Shown here piece by piece: positions 1 to 7,066 of a DNA stretch of 36,339 nt (its first letter is position 1; the number at the start of each line of letters is the position of its first letter). A program made the translations under genes and the position numbers. Below the pieces are notes generated by a model. That model did not search any database. It worked only from the letters and a program-made list of their open reading frames with translations, and had not been told where the DNA came from. The DNA comes from Candidatus Iainarchaeum sp. (lineage in GTDB: Archaea > B1Sed10-29 > WALL01). The DNA is taken from the NCBI GenBank assembly GCA_021162685.1, contig JAGGYF010000036.1, positions 1 to 36,339 on the forward strand. Direction: 5' to 3'.

Positions 1-2
1 AT

Positions 3-599
3 ATAATTGTGAGAGACGTTGTTTCAAGATTTGGGGCTGACTTTGAAACTGCGAAAAATCTTGCATATTATATGATAACAAATATTGGTACACCTTTTTC
101 TGAAAATAGTGTTGCAAGAGCACTAAGTTTGCATAACGAAACAGTTAAGAAGTATCTAAGATTTTTTGAAGAAGTTTTTTTGTTTTATTATGTTAGACAA
201 TTCTCTTGGAAAATAAAAACACAGCTGAAAAAAGATATGAAATGTTATGCAATAGACACTGGCTTAAGAAATGCTGTCTCGTTCAAATTCTCTGAAGATC
301 TCGGGAAATTGGCAGAAAATACAGTATTGATTGAACTGAAAAGAAGAGGCAAAGATGTTTATTTTTGGAAAGGAAAGAAAGAGGTAGATTTTGTAGTAAG
401 GGATAGAAAAGACTTGATTGCAATAAACGTGAGTTATGCAGATGAAATTCCAAAAAGGGAGATAGATGGATTATTGGAATTTAAGAAAAGGTATGGAAAG
501 AGTAAGTTAATAGTGATTACAAAGGATTTTGAGAAGAGGGATAAAAAGATAAAGTATGTTCCATTGTGGAAATGGCTGCTTCACTTGAGCGAGTTCTGA
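3..599 (+). CDS. DUF4143-type AAA ATPase, C-terminal part (cut by window edge)
   Basis: The reading frame is open to the left edge, so the GTG at position 9 is probably internal and the N-terminal P-loop ATPase domain lies outside the window. What remains is about 196 residues: a winged-helix-like stretch (LSLHNETVKKYLRFFEE), then a restriction-endonuclease-like DUF4143 module with AENTVLIELKRRG, YFWKGKKEVDFVV and a terminal KYVPLWKWLL. This is the usual C-terminus of the archaeal ATPase/DUF4143 family. These are stand-alone proteins of unclear role, often in accessory DNA. Family assignment is good; the cellular role is unknown. Confidence 0.75.
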   Translation: MIVRDVVSRFGADFETAKNLAYYMITNIGTPFSENSVARALSLHNETVKKYLRFFEEVFLFYYVRQFSWKIKTQLKKDMKCYAIDTGLRNAVSFKFSEDLGKLAENTVLIELKRRGKDVYFWKGKKEVDFVVRDRKDLIAINVSYADEIPKREIDGLLEFKKRYGKSKLIVITKDFEKRDKKIKYVPLWKWLLHLSEF

Positions 600-656
600 T
601 AAATCAAATCCCGGCGGGAGCATTCATTTAAATAATGGCTATGTAAATAGTAGTGT

Positions 657-1487
657 ATGATAAAACCGTGGCTTCAACTTATACGGCCCTATAATGGGAT
701 AATGACTGCTATTGCTGTTGCAATAGGTTTTTTTGTCTCAAGCAGAACGATAAATGGATCAATGCTCATAGCAATGCTTTCTGCTTTTCTTATAATGAGT
801 GCGGGGATGATAATCAATGATTATTTTGACCTCCCAATAGACAAAAAAAGTAAACCGTGGAGGCCACTACCATCAAGAAAGATAAAAAAAGACGATGCCC
901 TTCTTGTTTCCATACTTCTGTTCTTAGGTGGGATCTTTTTATCCACTATGCTCAACAGAATTGCATTGTACATCGCTATAATCGCGTCTATATTTTTGTT
1001 GCTTTATGCAGCATCACTATCAAAAAAGGTGTTTATTGGGAACATGGTTGTTGCGTTCAATACTGCATTGACATTTATATTTGGGGAAGCAGCAGCAACC
1101 AATCAAATATTCTCAAAAGAACTTGGTGTGCTTTTCTTGCTTTCGTTTCTCTCAACAATTGCAAGAGAGATATACATGGACATCAGAGACATGAAAGAGG
1201 ATAGGAAGGTAAGGAGAACAGTACCAATAGAAATTGGCATGAAAAAGGCAGCATATATTGCATCGTTTTTTGTTCTGCTTTCTATCATTGCAAGCCCTCT
1301 CCCATTCATCGTAGGGTGCTTTGGTATATCATACCTTCTGATTGTAGGCATCGCAGATCTCTACTTTATCGTGATTATTGTAAAAGGGTTGAGGAACAAA
1401 AGGGCGAAGGCATTTGATTTTCAGGGAAAACACATGAAGATCGCACAGTTTATCGCGCTACTTGCTTTCATCATAGGTGCATTGTGA
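657..1487 (+). CDS. UbiA-family prenyltransferase, probable digeranylgeranylglyceryl phosphate synthase
   Basis: A 276-residue, roughly nine-helix membrane protein. The first Asp-rich motif is NDYFDLPIDKKSKPWRPLPS (about residues 54-73) and the second is YMDIRDMKEDRKVRRTVP (about 173-190), the two metal-prenyl diphosphate sites of the UbiA fold. The short NDxxD..ID..KPxRPxPS form is that of archaeal DGGGP synthases, which add the second geranylgeranyl chain to geranylgeranylglyceryl phosphate in ether-lipid synthesis. A TATA-like TTTAAATA about 27 nt upstream suggests a nearly leaderless mRNA. Other UbiA substrates cannot be excluded from sequence alone. Confidence 0.8.
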   Translation: MIKPWLQLIRPYNGIMTAIAVAIGFFVSSRTINGSMLIAMLSAFLIMSAGMIINDYFDLPIDKKSKPWRPLPSRKIKKDDALLVSILLFLGGIFLSTMLNRIALYIAIIASIFLLLYAASLSKKVFIGNMVVAFNTALTFIFGEAAATNQIFSKELGVLFLLSFLSTIAREIYMDIRDMKEDRKVRRTVPIEIGMKKAAYIASFFVLLSIIASPLPFIVGCFGISYLLIVGIADLYFIVIIVKGLRNKRAKAFDFQGKHMKIAQFIALLAFIIGAL

Positions 1488-1553
1488 ACAAATGTTCAAT
1501 TTAGAGGATAACATTTAAAAAGATGTCCACATACAATCCTTTTGGGTGGGTCT

Positions 1554-2003
1554 ATGACATCATATATAGACAGTGTGGATATTGCCATACTGCGCGTGCT
1601 TCTGAAAAACGCGAGGGCATCATTTAGAGAGATCGCATCAGAGGTTGGGATTGCTGTTGGTACAGTGCAGAATAGAGTAAGGAAAATGGAAAAGATGGGA
1701 GTACTACAAGGTTTTGAACCAATAATTGATTATAGCAAACTTGGATATGATGTTGATGCGATTATTGCACTGAAGATTAAGAGGGACAAGATAGAAAACA
1801 TAAGAAGAATGTTCAGAGAGACCCCGAATGTGATGAGCATGTATGAGGTCACTGGTGATGTTGATGTTTTTCTAAGGGTCAAGTTCAAGAGTTCATCAGA
1901 ACTAGCAGAATTTCTTATAAACAAGTTAAGCGAAGAATATGTTAAAAGCAGTGTAACATACACAGTATTGAGAAGGATGTCTAAGAAGGATTTGATACGA
2001 TGA
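1554..2003 (+). CDS. Lrp/AsnC family transcription regulator
   Basis: 149 residues: an N-terminal winged helix (about 5-60; REIASEVGIAVGTVQNRVRKM is the recognition region) and a C-terminal RAM/ligand-binding sheet with the VTGDVDVFLRV motif. I start at the ATG after GGTGGG rather than at the upstream TTG of the ORF track. A TATA-like CATTTAAAAAG lies about 35-43 nt upstream. The last codon overlaps the trkH start (ATGA), so it is translationally coupled to the potassium transporter and may regulate it; that link is inferred from position only. Confidence 0.85.
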   Translation: MTSYIDSVDIAILRVLLKNARASFREIASEVGIAVGTVQNRVRKMEKMGVLQGFEPIIDYSKLGYDVDAIIALKIKRDKIENIRRMFRETPNVMSMYEVTGDVDVFLRVKFKSSSELAEFLINKLSEEYVKSSVTYTVLRRMSKKDLIR

Positions 2004-3439
2004 TATTAAAGGATGATATCTTTGTCATACTAAGGGATACAGGAGAAGTTATGAAATGGTTTTCTGTAGCATTTTCTGTACCATTGCTGTATTCCGTACT
2101 ATTTGAACAAAATATCGGAATCATCTTTTCCTTCCTTGTTTCTATGATGCTGTGTTTTATCATTGGGTTTCTATTATACAGAACATTTAAAGTAAAAAGA
2201 GAGACCAGGAGAATGCATGCACTAGTCTCAGTATTCCTTGTTTGGGTTCTGATCTGTGTTGTATCTGCACTTCCCTTGTATCTCGGTGCTGGAAAGGGAT
2301 TTATTGACTCACTATTTGCAAGCACTGCATCAATAACAACAACAGGATTCAATATATTCACAGAGCAAGAAATGATTGCGCTCCCCCACTCAATAATCCT
2401 ATGGCTCAATTTTCTTTCATGGATAGGTGGTGCAGGTATAGTAATGGTTGCAATGGTAGGATTGCTAACAGCATTTGCAGAAGCAGGAAAACTATATGGT
2501 GCAGAGGGTAGGGCAGAGCGATTAAGACCTCATATAGTAAACACAACAAAACTTATATGGATGATATACGGTGCCCTAACGCTCATCGGTGTAATTTTGT
2601 TGTTGTTCTCTGGCATGAACCTTTTTGATGCAGTCAATTATTCTATGAGTGCGCTCTCAACAACTGGGTTTGGAACACATACAGATGCGTCAAGAGTCAT
2701 AAATCCATTCATTGAAATGACCCTCATGTTTCTGAGTATAATGGGAGCAATAAGCTTTGTTGCACACTATCATGTAATCTCAAAAGATAAATTAGCATAT
2801 TTCAAAGACAAACAGGTGCTTATGCTTCTAACACTTATAATTATAGGTACTGCACTGATTATCCCAAAACTTGTTGCCTATTATGGAACTAACGCCATAC
2901 GAATCGCACTATTCCATGTAGTAAATGCAGTGACATGTGGCGGATTTGAATATGTAGATATGAGTGCATGGATTGGAAACCTTGATTTCGTGCTATGGGT
3001 ATTCATAGGATTAATGTTCATTGGGGGTTCATCTGGTTCAACAACAGGAGGAATAAAGATTATCAGATTTATTGTTCTTCTCAAATCTGTATACTGGAAG
3101 ATAAAGCGGTTTATCTTACCAGAACATGCGGTATTTACAAAGGTTGTTGATGGCAGAAAGATAAAGGATAGCGACATAAACACAACGCTTTTCTTCACAT
3201 TTCTCTATGCACTATTCATATTCATTGGTGCAATGGTTCTAATGTCGTGTGGATACACAGCAACAGCAAGCTTCTTTGAGGTTGTGTCTGCGCAAAGCAA
3301 TGTTGGATTCACTGTTGGTATCATGAGTACATCTTCACCAGTGGTCGTAAAACTCATGCTTATCATAAACATGATCGTTGGAAGGTTAGAGATATTTCCA
3401 ATATTAGCATTTGCTGGTACTCTTCTGAAGATACGATAA
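2000..3439 (+). CDS. trkH: TrkH-type potassium uptake membrane subunit
   Basis: 479 residues with the fourfold MPM repeat of the Trk/Ktr family. Four pore loops are visible, each with the filter glycine: SITTTGFN, LSTTGFG, VTCGGFE and QSNVGFT. The long cytoplasmic loop GGSSGSTTGGIK precedes the third/fourth repeat. It imports K+ together with the gating ring made by the TrkA protein encoded 40 bp downstream. It overlaps the Lrp gene by 4 bp. Length and motifs are complete; there is no sign of disruption. Confidence 0.92.
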   Translation: MILKDDIFVILRDTGEVMKWFSVAFSVPLLYSVLFEQNIGIIFSFLVSMMLCFIIGFLLYRTFKVKRETRRMHALVSVFLVWVLICVVSALPLYLGAGKGFIDSLFASTASITTTGFNIFTEQEMIALPHSIILWLNFLSWIGGAGIVMVAMVGLLTAFAEAGKLYGAEGRAERLRPHIVNTTKLIWMIYGALTLIGVILLLFSGMNLFDAVNYSMSALSTTGFGTHTDASRVINPFIEMTLMFLSIMGAISFVAHYHVISKDKLAYFKDKQVLMLLTLIIIGTALIIPKLVAYYGTNAIRIALFHVVNAVTCGGFEYVDMSAWIGNLDFVLWVFIGLMFIGGSSGSTTGGIKIIRFIVLLKSVYWKIKRFILPEHAVFTKVVDGRKIKDSDINTTLFFTFLYALFIFIGAMVLMSCGYTATASFFEVVSAQSNVGFTVGIMSTSSPVVVKLMLIINMIVGRLEIFPILAFAGTLLKIR

Positions 3440-3479
3440 TAATATAAATTATCATGAGGTATGAATAGTTGGTGGGAGA

Positions 3480-4136
3480 ATGTACATTATAATTGTTGGA
3501 GCAGGGAGACTTGGTTATCACCTAGCAAAGACGCTTCTTGAAGAAGACCACGATGTTGTTATTGTTGACAAAAACGCAGATGTGTGTGCTGATTTATCTT
3601 CAGAGTTAGAATGTGTTGTTGTGCATGGTGATGGGACAAAGCCCCAGATATTGGAAGAAGCAGGTATTGCAGATGCAGATGCAGTTGTTGCACTCACAGG
3701 CCAGGACGAAACAAATCTTATTGTATGCTTGATGGGAAAACAGATGGGTGCTAAAACAGTTGCTGCTAGGCTTAGCCAGGTACACTATGATGAACAAATC
3801 CTGCAAAAACTCGGTTTGGACCTTGCCATCTACCCAGAGGCAGCCGCTGCTGGATATATCGCTGAACTCCTAACAAAGCCGAGGGTTTTGGATCTGGCAT
3901 TTATCGCAAGAGGAGACGCTGAGATAATAGAGGTTGAAGCATCACCTGACTCTTCTATTACTGGAAAACTGGTCAAAGACATAAAACTTCCAAGTGGTAC
4001 AGCAATTATTGCATTGTACAGAGGAAGCAACCTAATTATACCAGATGAAAGAACAGAGATAGGTTCCGGAGATAAGGTATTGGTATTAGCAAAAACAGAA
4101 AAGGTTGATGAATTGAAAAAACTGTTGGGGTTATAG
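3480..4136 (+). CDS. trkA: TrkA potassium uptake regulatory subunit (RCK domain)
   Basis: 218 residues, one RCK_N plus one RCK_C unit. The Rossmann nucleotide motif GAGRLGYHLA begins at about residue 6, followed by the acidic end of beta2 (VVIVDKNADVC) and the GDGTKPQILEEAGI segment. The C-terminal TrkA_C domain covers about 135-218 and ends DKVLVLAKTEKVDEL. It binds NAD(H)/ATP-type ligands and gates TrkH. GGTGGGAG just upstream is a strong ribosome binding site. It is followed after 1 nt by the next gene, so it is co-transcribed with it. Confidence 0.92.
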   Translation: MYIIIVGAGRLGYHLAKTLLEEDHDVVIVDKNADVCADLSSELECVVVHGDGTKPQILEEAGIADADAVVALTGQDETNLIVCLMGKQMGAKTVAARLSQVHYDEQILQKLGLDLAIYPEAAAAGYIAELLTKPRVLDLAFIARGDAEIIEVEASPDSSITGKLVKDIKLPSGTAIIALYRGSNLIIPDERTEIGSGDKVLVLAKTEKVDELKKLLGL

Positions 4137-4137
4137 C

Positions 4138-4587
4138 ATGGACAAAATAGAATTCTTTGCTCAGGTTGGAAAATGGGTTGCAGTTAAGAAGATGAAAATT
4201 GATGAACACGTACAACCCATTGAAGTATGTAGGTTTTTGGTTTCAGTACATGAAACACTTGACAGAAAGATATGGGAATTCCTCTCGGATGATTTTGACC
4301 TGAAAGCATTGGAAAAGATCGCCGCAGATATCTGTGGTGCTGAGCTTACAAAAAAAGGTTGGCAGATAAAAGGCAGACTTTCTGAGGAGAAAATAAATCA
4401 GATATTGGCAAAACTGAAATCTCCAACTACATCAAAAGCGATCAACCAGATTGTAAAAAGTAAGAGGGGAAAAGAAATCGCCAAAACGTTTGTCACAAGA
4501 AAGGTACTAGAGATTCTTGGTTACCCAATAGAGCTGGAATCAAAACAAGTGGAGAAATACATAGATGAAAAACGATTGCAGGAATAA
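4138..4587 (+). CDS. Conserved archaeal hypothetical protein (DUF2666-like?)
   Basis: 149 residues, soluble, mixed helix-rich, no signal peptide or membrane segment. N-terminal FFAQVGKWVAVKKMKI and EVCRFLVSVHETLDRKIWEFL are followed by a second similar half (IAADICGAELTKKGWQIK; TFVTRKVLEILGYPIEL), suggesting an internal repeat. The pattern recalls the archaeal DUF2666 family, but I give this only as a weak resemblance. It starts 1 nt after trkA stops, so a link to potassium uptake is possible from context only. No function is proposed. Confidence 0.7.
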   Translation: MDKIEFFAQVGKWVAVKKMKIDEHVQPIEVCRFLVSVHETLDRKIWEFLSDDFDLKALEKIAADICGAELTKKGWQIKGRLSEEKINQILAKLKSPTTSKAINQIVKSKRGKEIAKTFVTRKVLEILGYPIELESKQVEKYIDEKRLQE

Positions 4588-4589
4588 TA

Positions 4590-4598
4590 TTTTTATAC
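4590..4598 (+). promoter_or_regulatory. TATA box upstream of the partial tRNA-Pro copy
   Basis: TTTTTATAC sits about 32-38 nt before the first (partial) tRNA-Pro 5' copy. The region 20-40 nt before the intact tRNA-Pro is the GC-rich insert and has no TATA-like sequence. So this is the only visible promoter for the tRNA, and the primary transcript should include the partial copy. Confidence 0.5.
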
Positions 4599-4614
4599 AC
4601 GGAGATGAATAAAC

Positions 4615-4721
4615 TTCCAGCAAATAGTGGGGCTGTGGGGTAGCTGTGCAGCGTCCCTAGGGGAAACCTCTGCGGGTTTCCCCTGGCTACCCTGGGAAGC
4701 CCACCCCTTCCAGCAAACAAT
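4615..4721 (+). ncRNA. tRNA-Pro leader: partial tRNA 5' copy plus structured insert
   Basis: The 31 bp 4615-4645 (ending GGGGCTGTGGGGTAGCT) recurs at 4708-4738, where it runs into the intact tRNA-Pro. Between the copies lies an insert (GTGCAGCGTCCCTAGGGG...) shared almost exactly with the leader of tRNA-Pro(CGG) at 22 kb. It contains a strong hairpin: AGGGGAAACC, a short loop, then GGTTTCCCCT. A 7-bp pairing GGGTAGC/GCTACCC joins the partial tRNA to the insert. GTCCC upstream and GGGA downstream of that pairing could form a nested pseudoknot. Function unknown. Confidence 0.6.
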
Positions 4722-4794
4722 GGGGCTGTGGGGTAGCTTGGTATCCTGCGGGCTTTGGGAGCCTGTGACCTGAGTTCAAATCTCAGCAGCCCCA
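4722..4794 (+). tRNA. tRNA-Pro(UGG)
   Basis: Cloverleaf read by hand. Acceptor is GGGGCTG/CAGCCCC. The anticodon stem is CGGGC/GCCTG with loop TTTGGGA (anticodon TGG). The T arm is CTGAG-TTCAAAT-CTCAG, with A as discriminator base. No intron and no encoded CCA. Its 5' portion is duplicated 93 bp upstream. Confidence 0.95.
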
Positions 4795-4830
4795 TTACTT
4801 AACAGCGTAGTTTTGTTGAGGAGCACCAAT

Positions 4831-4916
4831 GCAGGGGTTCCAGAGCCTGGTCAAATGGGCAGGACTTAAGATCCTGTGGCTTAGTGCCTACGAGGGTTCG
4901 AATCCCTCCCCCTGCA
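4831..4916 (+). tRNA. tRNA-Leu(UAA)
   Basis: Class II tRNA of 86 nt. Acceptor is GCAGGGG/CCCCTGC, the anticodon stem is CAGGA/TCCTG with loop CTTAAGA (anticodon TAA), and there is a long variable arm. The T arm is GAGGG-TTCGAAT-CCCTC. No intron. It lies 36 bp after tRNA-Pro without an obvious promoter of its own, so it is likely co-transcribed. The direct repeat CTGACCAAATTACATATGG begins at the next base. Confidence 0.95.
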
Positions 4917-4952
4917 CTGACCAAATTACATATGGTCGTTCGTAGTGTGGCA
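4917..4952 (+). repeat. Direct repeat copy 1 (CAAATTACATATGG hairpin)
   Basis: CTGACCAAATTACATATGG...GTTCGTAGTGTGGCA recurs at 5096-5131 with one difference in 36. It forms a hairpin, GACCA-AATTACATA-TGGTC. A third occurrence at 36325-36339 has the stem changed to CCCA/TGGG, a compensatory change. The copy abuts the 3' end of tRNA-Leu. Confidence 0.8.
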
Positions 4953-4965
4953 TAAAGCCACACTA
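4943..4965 (+). repeat. Perfect 9-bp hairpin
   Basis: TAGTGTGGC-ATAAA-GCCACACTA is followed by TTAGAAA. A related 3' segment (CAC[T/C]ATTAG) also follows the multi-hairpin copies near 5238 and 36288, suggesting one modular element in different states. Confidence 0.6.
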
Positions 4966-5006
4966 TTAGAAATCATTGAAAGGAAGGGGTGTGGAATCCG
5001 AGGGTA

Positions 5007-5083
5007 CGCAAAGCGAAGCAAGGGAGTATATCCCCATAGTATGCTCTGCGCTTCGCATTGCGCAGGGGGAACCTGGGTTCCCC
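5007..5083 (+). repeat. Two GC-rich hairpins in a non-coding stretch
   Basis: CGCAAAGCGAAGC (5007-5019) pairs with GCTTCGCATTGCG (5050-5062) with one mismatch. GGGGAACC-TG-GGTTCCCC (5066-5083) is a perfect inverted repeat. No believable gene lies here; the 108-residue ORF on the track runs through these repeats and has no domain character. The region looks like stacked palindromic elements between tRNA-Leu and the Nudix gene. Confidence 0.65.
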
Positions 5084-5095
5084 ATAAAGGACGCT

Positions 5096-5131
5096 CTGAC
5101 CAAATTACATATGGTCGTTCGTAGCGTGGCA
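5096..5131 (+). repeat. Direct repeat copy 2 (CAAATTACATATGG hairpin)
   Basis: Second copy of the 36-bp repeat, 179 bp downstream of copy 1 and differing by a C for T in GTAGCGTGGC. It runs directly into the multi-hairpin element. Confidence 0.8.
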
Positions 5132-5213
5132 GCCTTTTTCCGCTTCAGGCGGAAAAAGCCTGGGGAAAGTATAATCATGTTCGCCCTGCCGGCGAACAAG
5201 GACGCCTTCGGCG
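5130..5213 (+). repeat. Multi-hairpin repeat element, copy 1
   Basis: About 84 bp almost identical to 36189-36271. In order: a long hairpin CTTTTTCCGC-TTCA-GGCGGAAAAAG, GGGGAAAGTATAA, hairpin GTTCGCC-CTGCC-GGCGAAC, AAGGA, hairpin CGCC-TTC-GGCG, then ATGCTTA. AAGTAT can pair with ATGCTT to close a three-way junction round the last two hairpins. It could be a small RNA gene or a palindromic mobile repeat; neither can be decided here. Confidence 0.75.
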
Positions 5214-5306
5214 TTTTATGCTTACAAAATCACACCATTAGAGGAGGGGGCTGCCTCCTAGTGATATCTTTCAGATTCCCGTATATCCTAGTTGAATGGT
5301 GATTTA

Positions 5307-5729
5307 ATGAAACAATATCCAGAAGTCACAGTTGGCGCGCTCATAGTAGACGAGAATGGTGAGATCCTACTCATACGCTCTCACAAATGGAGCAATAAAT
5401 ACGTGGTCCCTGGGGGCCACATAGAAATCGGTGAGACAATAGAAGAAACACTGAAAAGAGAGGTAAAAGAGGAGACAAACCTTGACATAGAGGTTGGGGA
5501 ATTCCTTGGTGTGCAGGAGAGCATATTTGATGAAACGTTTTGGAAGAAGGAAAGACATTTCATCTTTTTAGATTTTGTTTGCAGATTAAAACGAAAAAAT
5601 GAAATAAAACTAAACTATGAAGCACAGGAGTATATATGGATCAAACCAGAAAAAGCTCTTGAAATAGATGTAGAACCATACACAAAAAAAGCTATTGAGA
5701 GATATATAGAGGTAAGGGATAGAAAATGA
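5307..5729 (+). CDS. Nudix hydrolase
   Basis: 140 residues from the ATG placed after GGTGATTTA; the track's TTG start lies 15 bp upstream. The Nudix box is GHIEIGETIEETLKREVKEE at about residues 33-52, followed by TNL. It matches Gx5Ex7REUxEE, with Asn where Gly is usual just after EE. The family hydrolyses nucleoside diphosphates linked to another group; the substrate here is unknown (an ADP-ribose or NTP type is possible). It overlaps the flavodoxin gene by 4 bp (ATGA), so the two form a small operon. Confidence 0.88.
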   Translation: MKQYPEVTVGALIVDENGEILLIRSHKWSNKYVVPGGHIEIGETIEETLKREVKEETNLDIEVGEFLGVQESIFDETFWKKERHFIFLDFVCRLKRKNEIKLNYEAQEYIWIKPEKALEIDVEPYTKKAIERYIEVRDRK

Positions 5730-6178
5730 GGGTTCTTCTGGTATATCATTCCCAGACAGGAAACACAAAAAGAATTGCAGAAGCTATTGCTAGTGGCATA
5801 GGAAAGGAATGCGTTGTTAAAAAAGTTAGTGAAGTAAAACCTGGTGACATAAAGAGATTTGATGTCATCGGATTTGGTACTGGTGTATACTTTGGAAAAC
5901 CTGGGAGGAGCATCGTTGAGTTCATAGAGAGATTACCGAAAGCTAAGAAAAGGGTCTTTGTGTTCGCTACATATGGCATAGGCTTCTTCGGAAAAAAAGC
6001 TATCAAAACACTTGAAACAAAACTTGAAGCAAAAGGTTTTACTGTTGGAAAGGCATTTGGATGTCTTGGTTTTGATAATTGGGGATTACTGAAAATAGTT
6101 GGTGGGATAAATAAAGGCAAACCAAATGAAGAAGACATAAAAAGAGCACATGAATTTGGGAAAGCATTACTGCCATAA
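5726..6178 (+). CDS. Flavodoxin-family protein
   Basis: 150 residues with the flavodoxin fold. The FMN phosphate loop is SQTGNTKRIAEAI at residues 9-21. GFGTGVYFGKPG and FVFATYGIGFFGKKA correspond to the loops that bracket the isoalloxazine ring. Length is that of short-chain flavodoxins. It probably carries electrons or remodels quinone-type substrates; the partner is unknown. Coupled to the Nudix gene by ATGA. Its 3' end overlaps the convergent ParB-like gene by 12 bp. Confidence 0.88.
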   Translation: MRVLLVYHSQTGNTKRIAEAIASGIGKECVVKKVSEVKPGDIKRFDVIGFGTGVYFGKPGRSIVEFIERLPKAKKRVFVFATYGIGFFGKKAIKTLETKLEAKGFTVGKAFGCLGFDNWGLLKIVGGINKGKPNEEDIKRAHEFGKALLP

Positions 6179-6565
6179 CTCCTTTATCTTTCCCTGTATA
6201 TGCTGCTCTATACCAAATGTTTTGTCTGTGTTTGCTACCATAACCAATGCTGGCCATGGAACCCCCAAATCCCATGCAGCCCTCAATCTTCTGTGACCAT
6301 CTATAAGTATATCCTTGCCATCCTTTCTCAGAATAATCACAGGGGTGTTATAACCAAACTTCAATGCCTTTTTTATCTTGACAACAATCTCATCCTCTGT
6401 TATAATCTCCTGCTCACCTGGAAATGTGTAGTATATCTCTCCAATCTTCTTCCTGTCAAGCATCTCTTCCTTTTTTTCAAATGTTATATCAGGATATATC
6501 TTCTCATAGTATCTCAAAAGCTTATTGAAGAGCTCCCTTTCCTCATATGGCTGGATAAGTGGCAT
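6167..6565 (-). CDS. ParB/Srx-like nuclease-domain protein
   Basis: 132 residues from the ATG preceded by GGTGAG (the track starts 24 codons earlier, upstream of this site). The core is GYNTPVIILRKDGKDILIDGHRRLRAAWDLGV at about residues 72-103 (quoted in parts: ILIDGHRRLRAAW), the ParB N-terminal/sulfiredoxin-like motif that in ParB binds CTP. There is no HTH domain, so this is a stand-alone domain protein, not a chromosome-partition ParB. A TATA box lies near 6619-6628 on this strand. Role unknown. Confidence 0.78.
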   Translation of the reverse strand: MPLIQPYEERELFNKLLRYYEKIYPDITFEKKEEMLDRKKIGEIYYTFPGEQEIITEDEIVVKIKKALKFGYNTPVIILRKDGKDILIDGHRRLRAAWDLGVPWPALVMVANTDKTFGIEQHIQGKIKELWQ

Positions 6566-6655
6566 GTACTCACCAGAAAAATAAATGCATATCTCCCTTA
6601 TAAGGATTGAGGCAAACATATATAAATAGCATTGCATTCAATTTTTTTGATTGAA

Positions 6656-6940
6656 ATGCCAAGTGAGGAAGAGGAAATCATCCAGCTTATCGCCCAGGAA
6701 CTTATGTCTGGGAAGAGCATAGATACTGTTGCTGGTGAATTGATACAAGCTGGTCTTCCCAGAGACGAAGCATACACTGTTGTAAATGCTGTTGCACAAC
6801 AATTGGCTGCTAGAGGTCGCGGAAGAGCGCCACCAAGAGGCGGGTATGCACCACCACCAAGAAGGCATGGCAGCATGCTAACATATTTGGTCATGATTGT
6901 GGCAATTCTAATTCTATTATACGTTATCATGTACAAGTGA
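6656..6940 (+). CDS. Small tail-anchored membrane protein of unknown function
   Basis: 94 residues. The N-terminal half is an acidic helical bundle-like segment (SEEEEIIQLIAQELMSG; SIDTVAGELIQAGLPRDEAY). A Gly/Pro/Arg linker (RGRGRAPPRGGYAPPPRR) follows, then a single C-terminal membrane helix of about 20 residues (LTYLVMIVAILILLYVIM). This is a tail-anchored topology with the N-terminus inside. TATATAAATA ends 28 nt before this ATG, so the mRNA is leaderless and the TTG start on the track is not used. It is divergent from the ParB-like gene. Confidence 0.75.
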   Translation: MPSEEEEIIQLIAQELMSGKSIDTVAGELIQAGLPRDEAYTVVNAVAQQLAARGRGRAPPRGGYAPPPRRHGSMLTYLVMIVAILILLYVIMYK

Positions 6941-6993
6941 TTTGAACAGACATAGTAACCAATTTATTTAATGCTGGCTAAAAACAATGCTGT

Positions 6994-7066
6994 GCCTCAG
7001 TGGCTCAGCCGGTAGAGCGCCACCTTGGTAAGGTGGAGGTCGAGGGTTCGAATCCCTCCTGAGGCT
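6994..7066 (+). tRNA. tRNA-Thr(GGU)
   Basis: Acceptor is GCCTCAG/CTGAGGC and the anticodon stem is CCACC/GGTGG with loop TTGGTAA (anticodon GGT). The T arm is GAGGG-TTCGAAT-CCCTC, discriminator T. No intron. TTTATTTAAT about 27 nt upstream is the promoter. Confidence 0.95.

Noticed and set aside
857-1204. 115-residue ORF inside the prenyltransferase gene
   Set aside because: Out-of-frame shadow of the UbiA-family gene with Cys/Ile-rich composition and no start signal.
4629-4708. HDV-type ribozyme
   Set aside because: The nested-pairing order (GGGTAGC, GTCCC, hairpin, GCTACCC, GGGA) resembles its topology, but there is no P4 domain and no J4/2 segment with the catalytic C.
4629-4721. Split tRNA half in the Nanoarchaeum manner
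   Set aside because: Only the first 17 nt of the tRNA are duplicated and a complete tRNA follows, so no trans-splicing partner is needed.
4976-5302. 108-residue plus-strand ORF
   Set aside because: It runs through the hairpin repeats, has no domain-like composition and overlaps the Nudix ribosome site; its openness comes from the repeat sequence.
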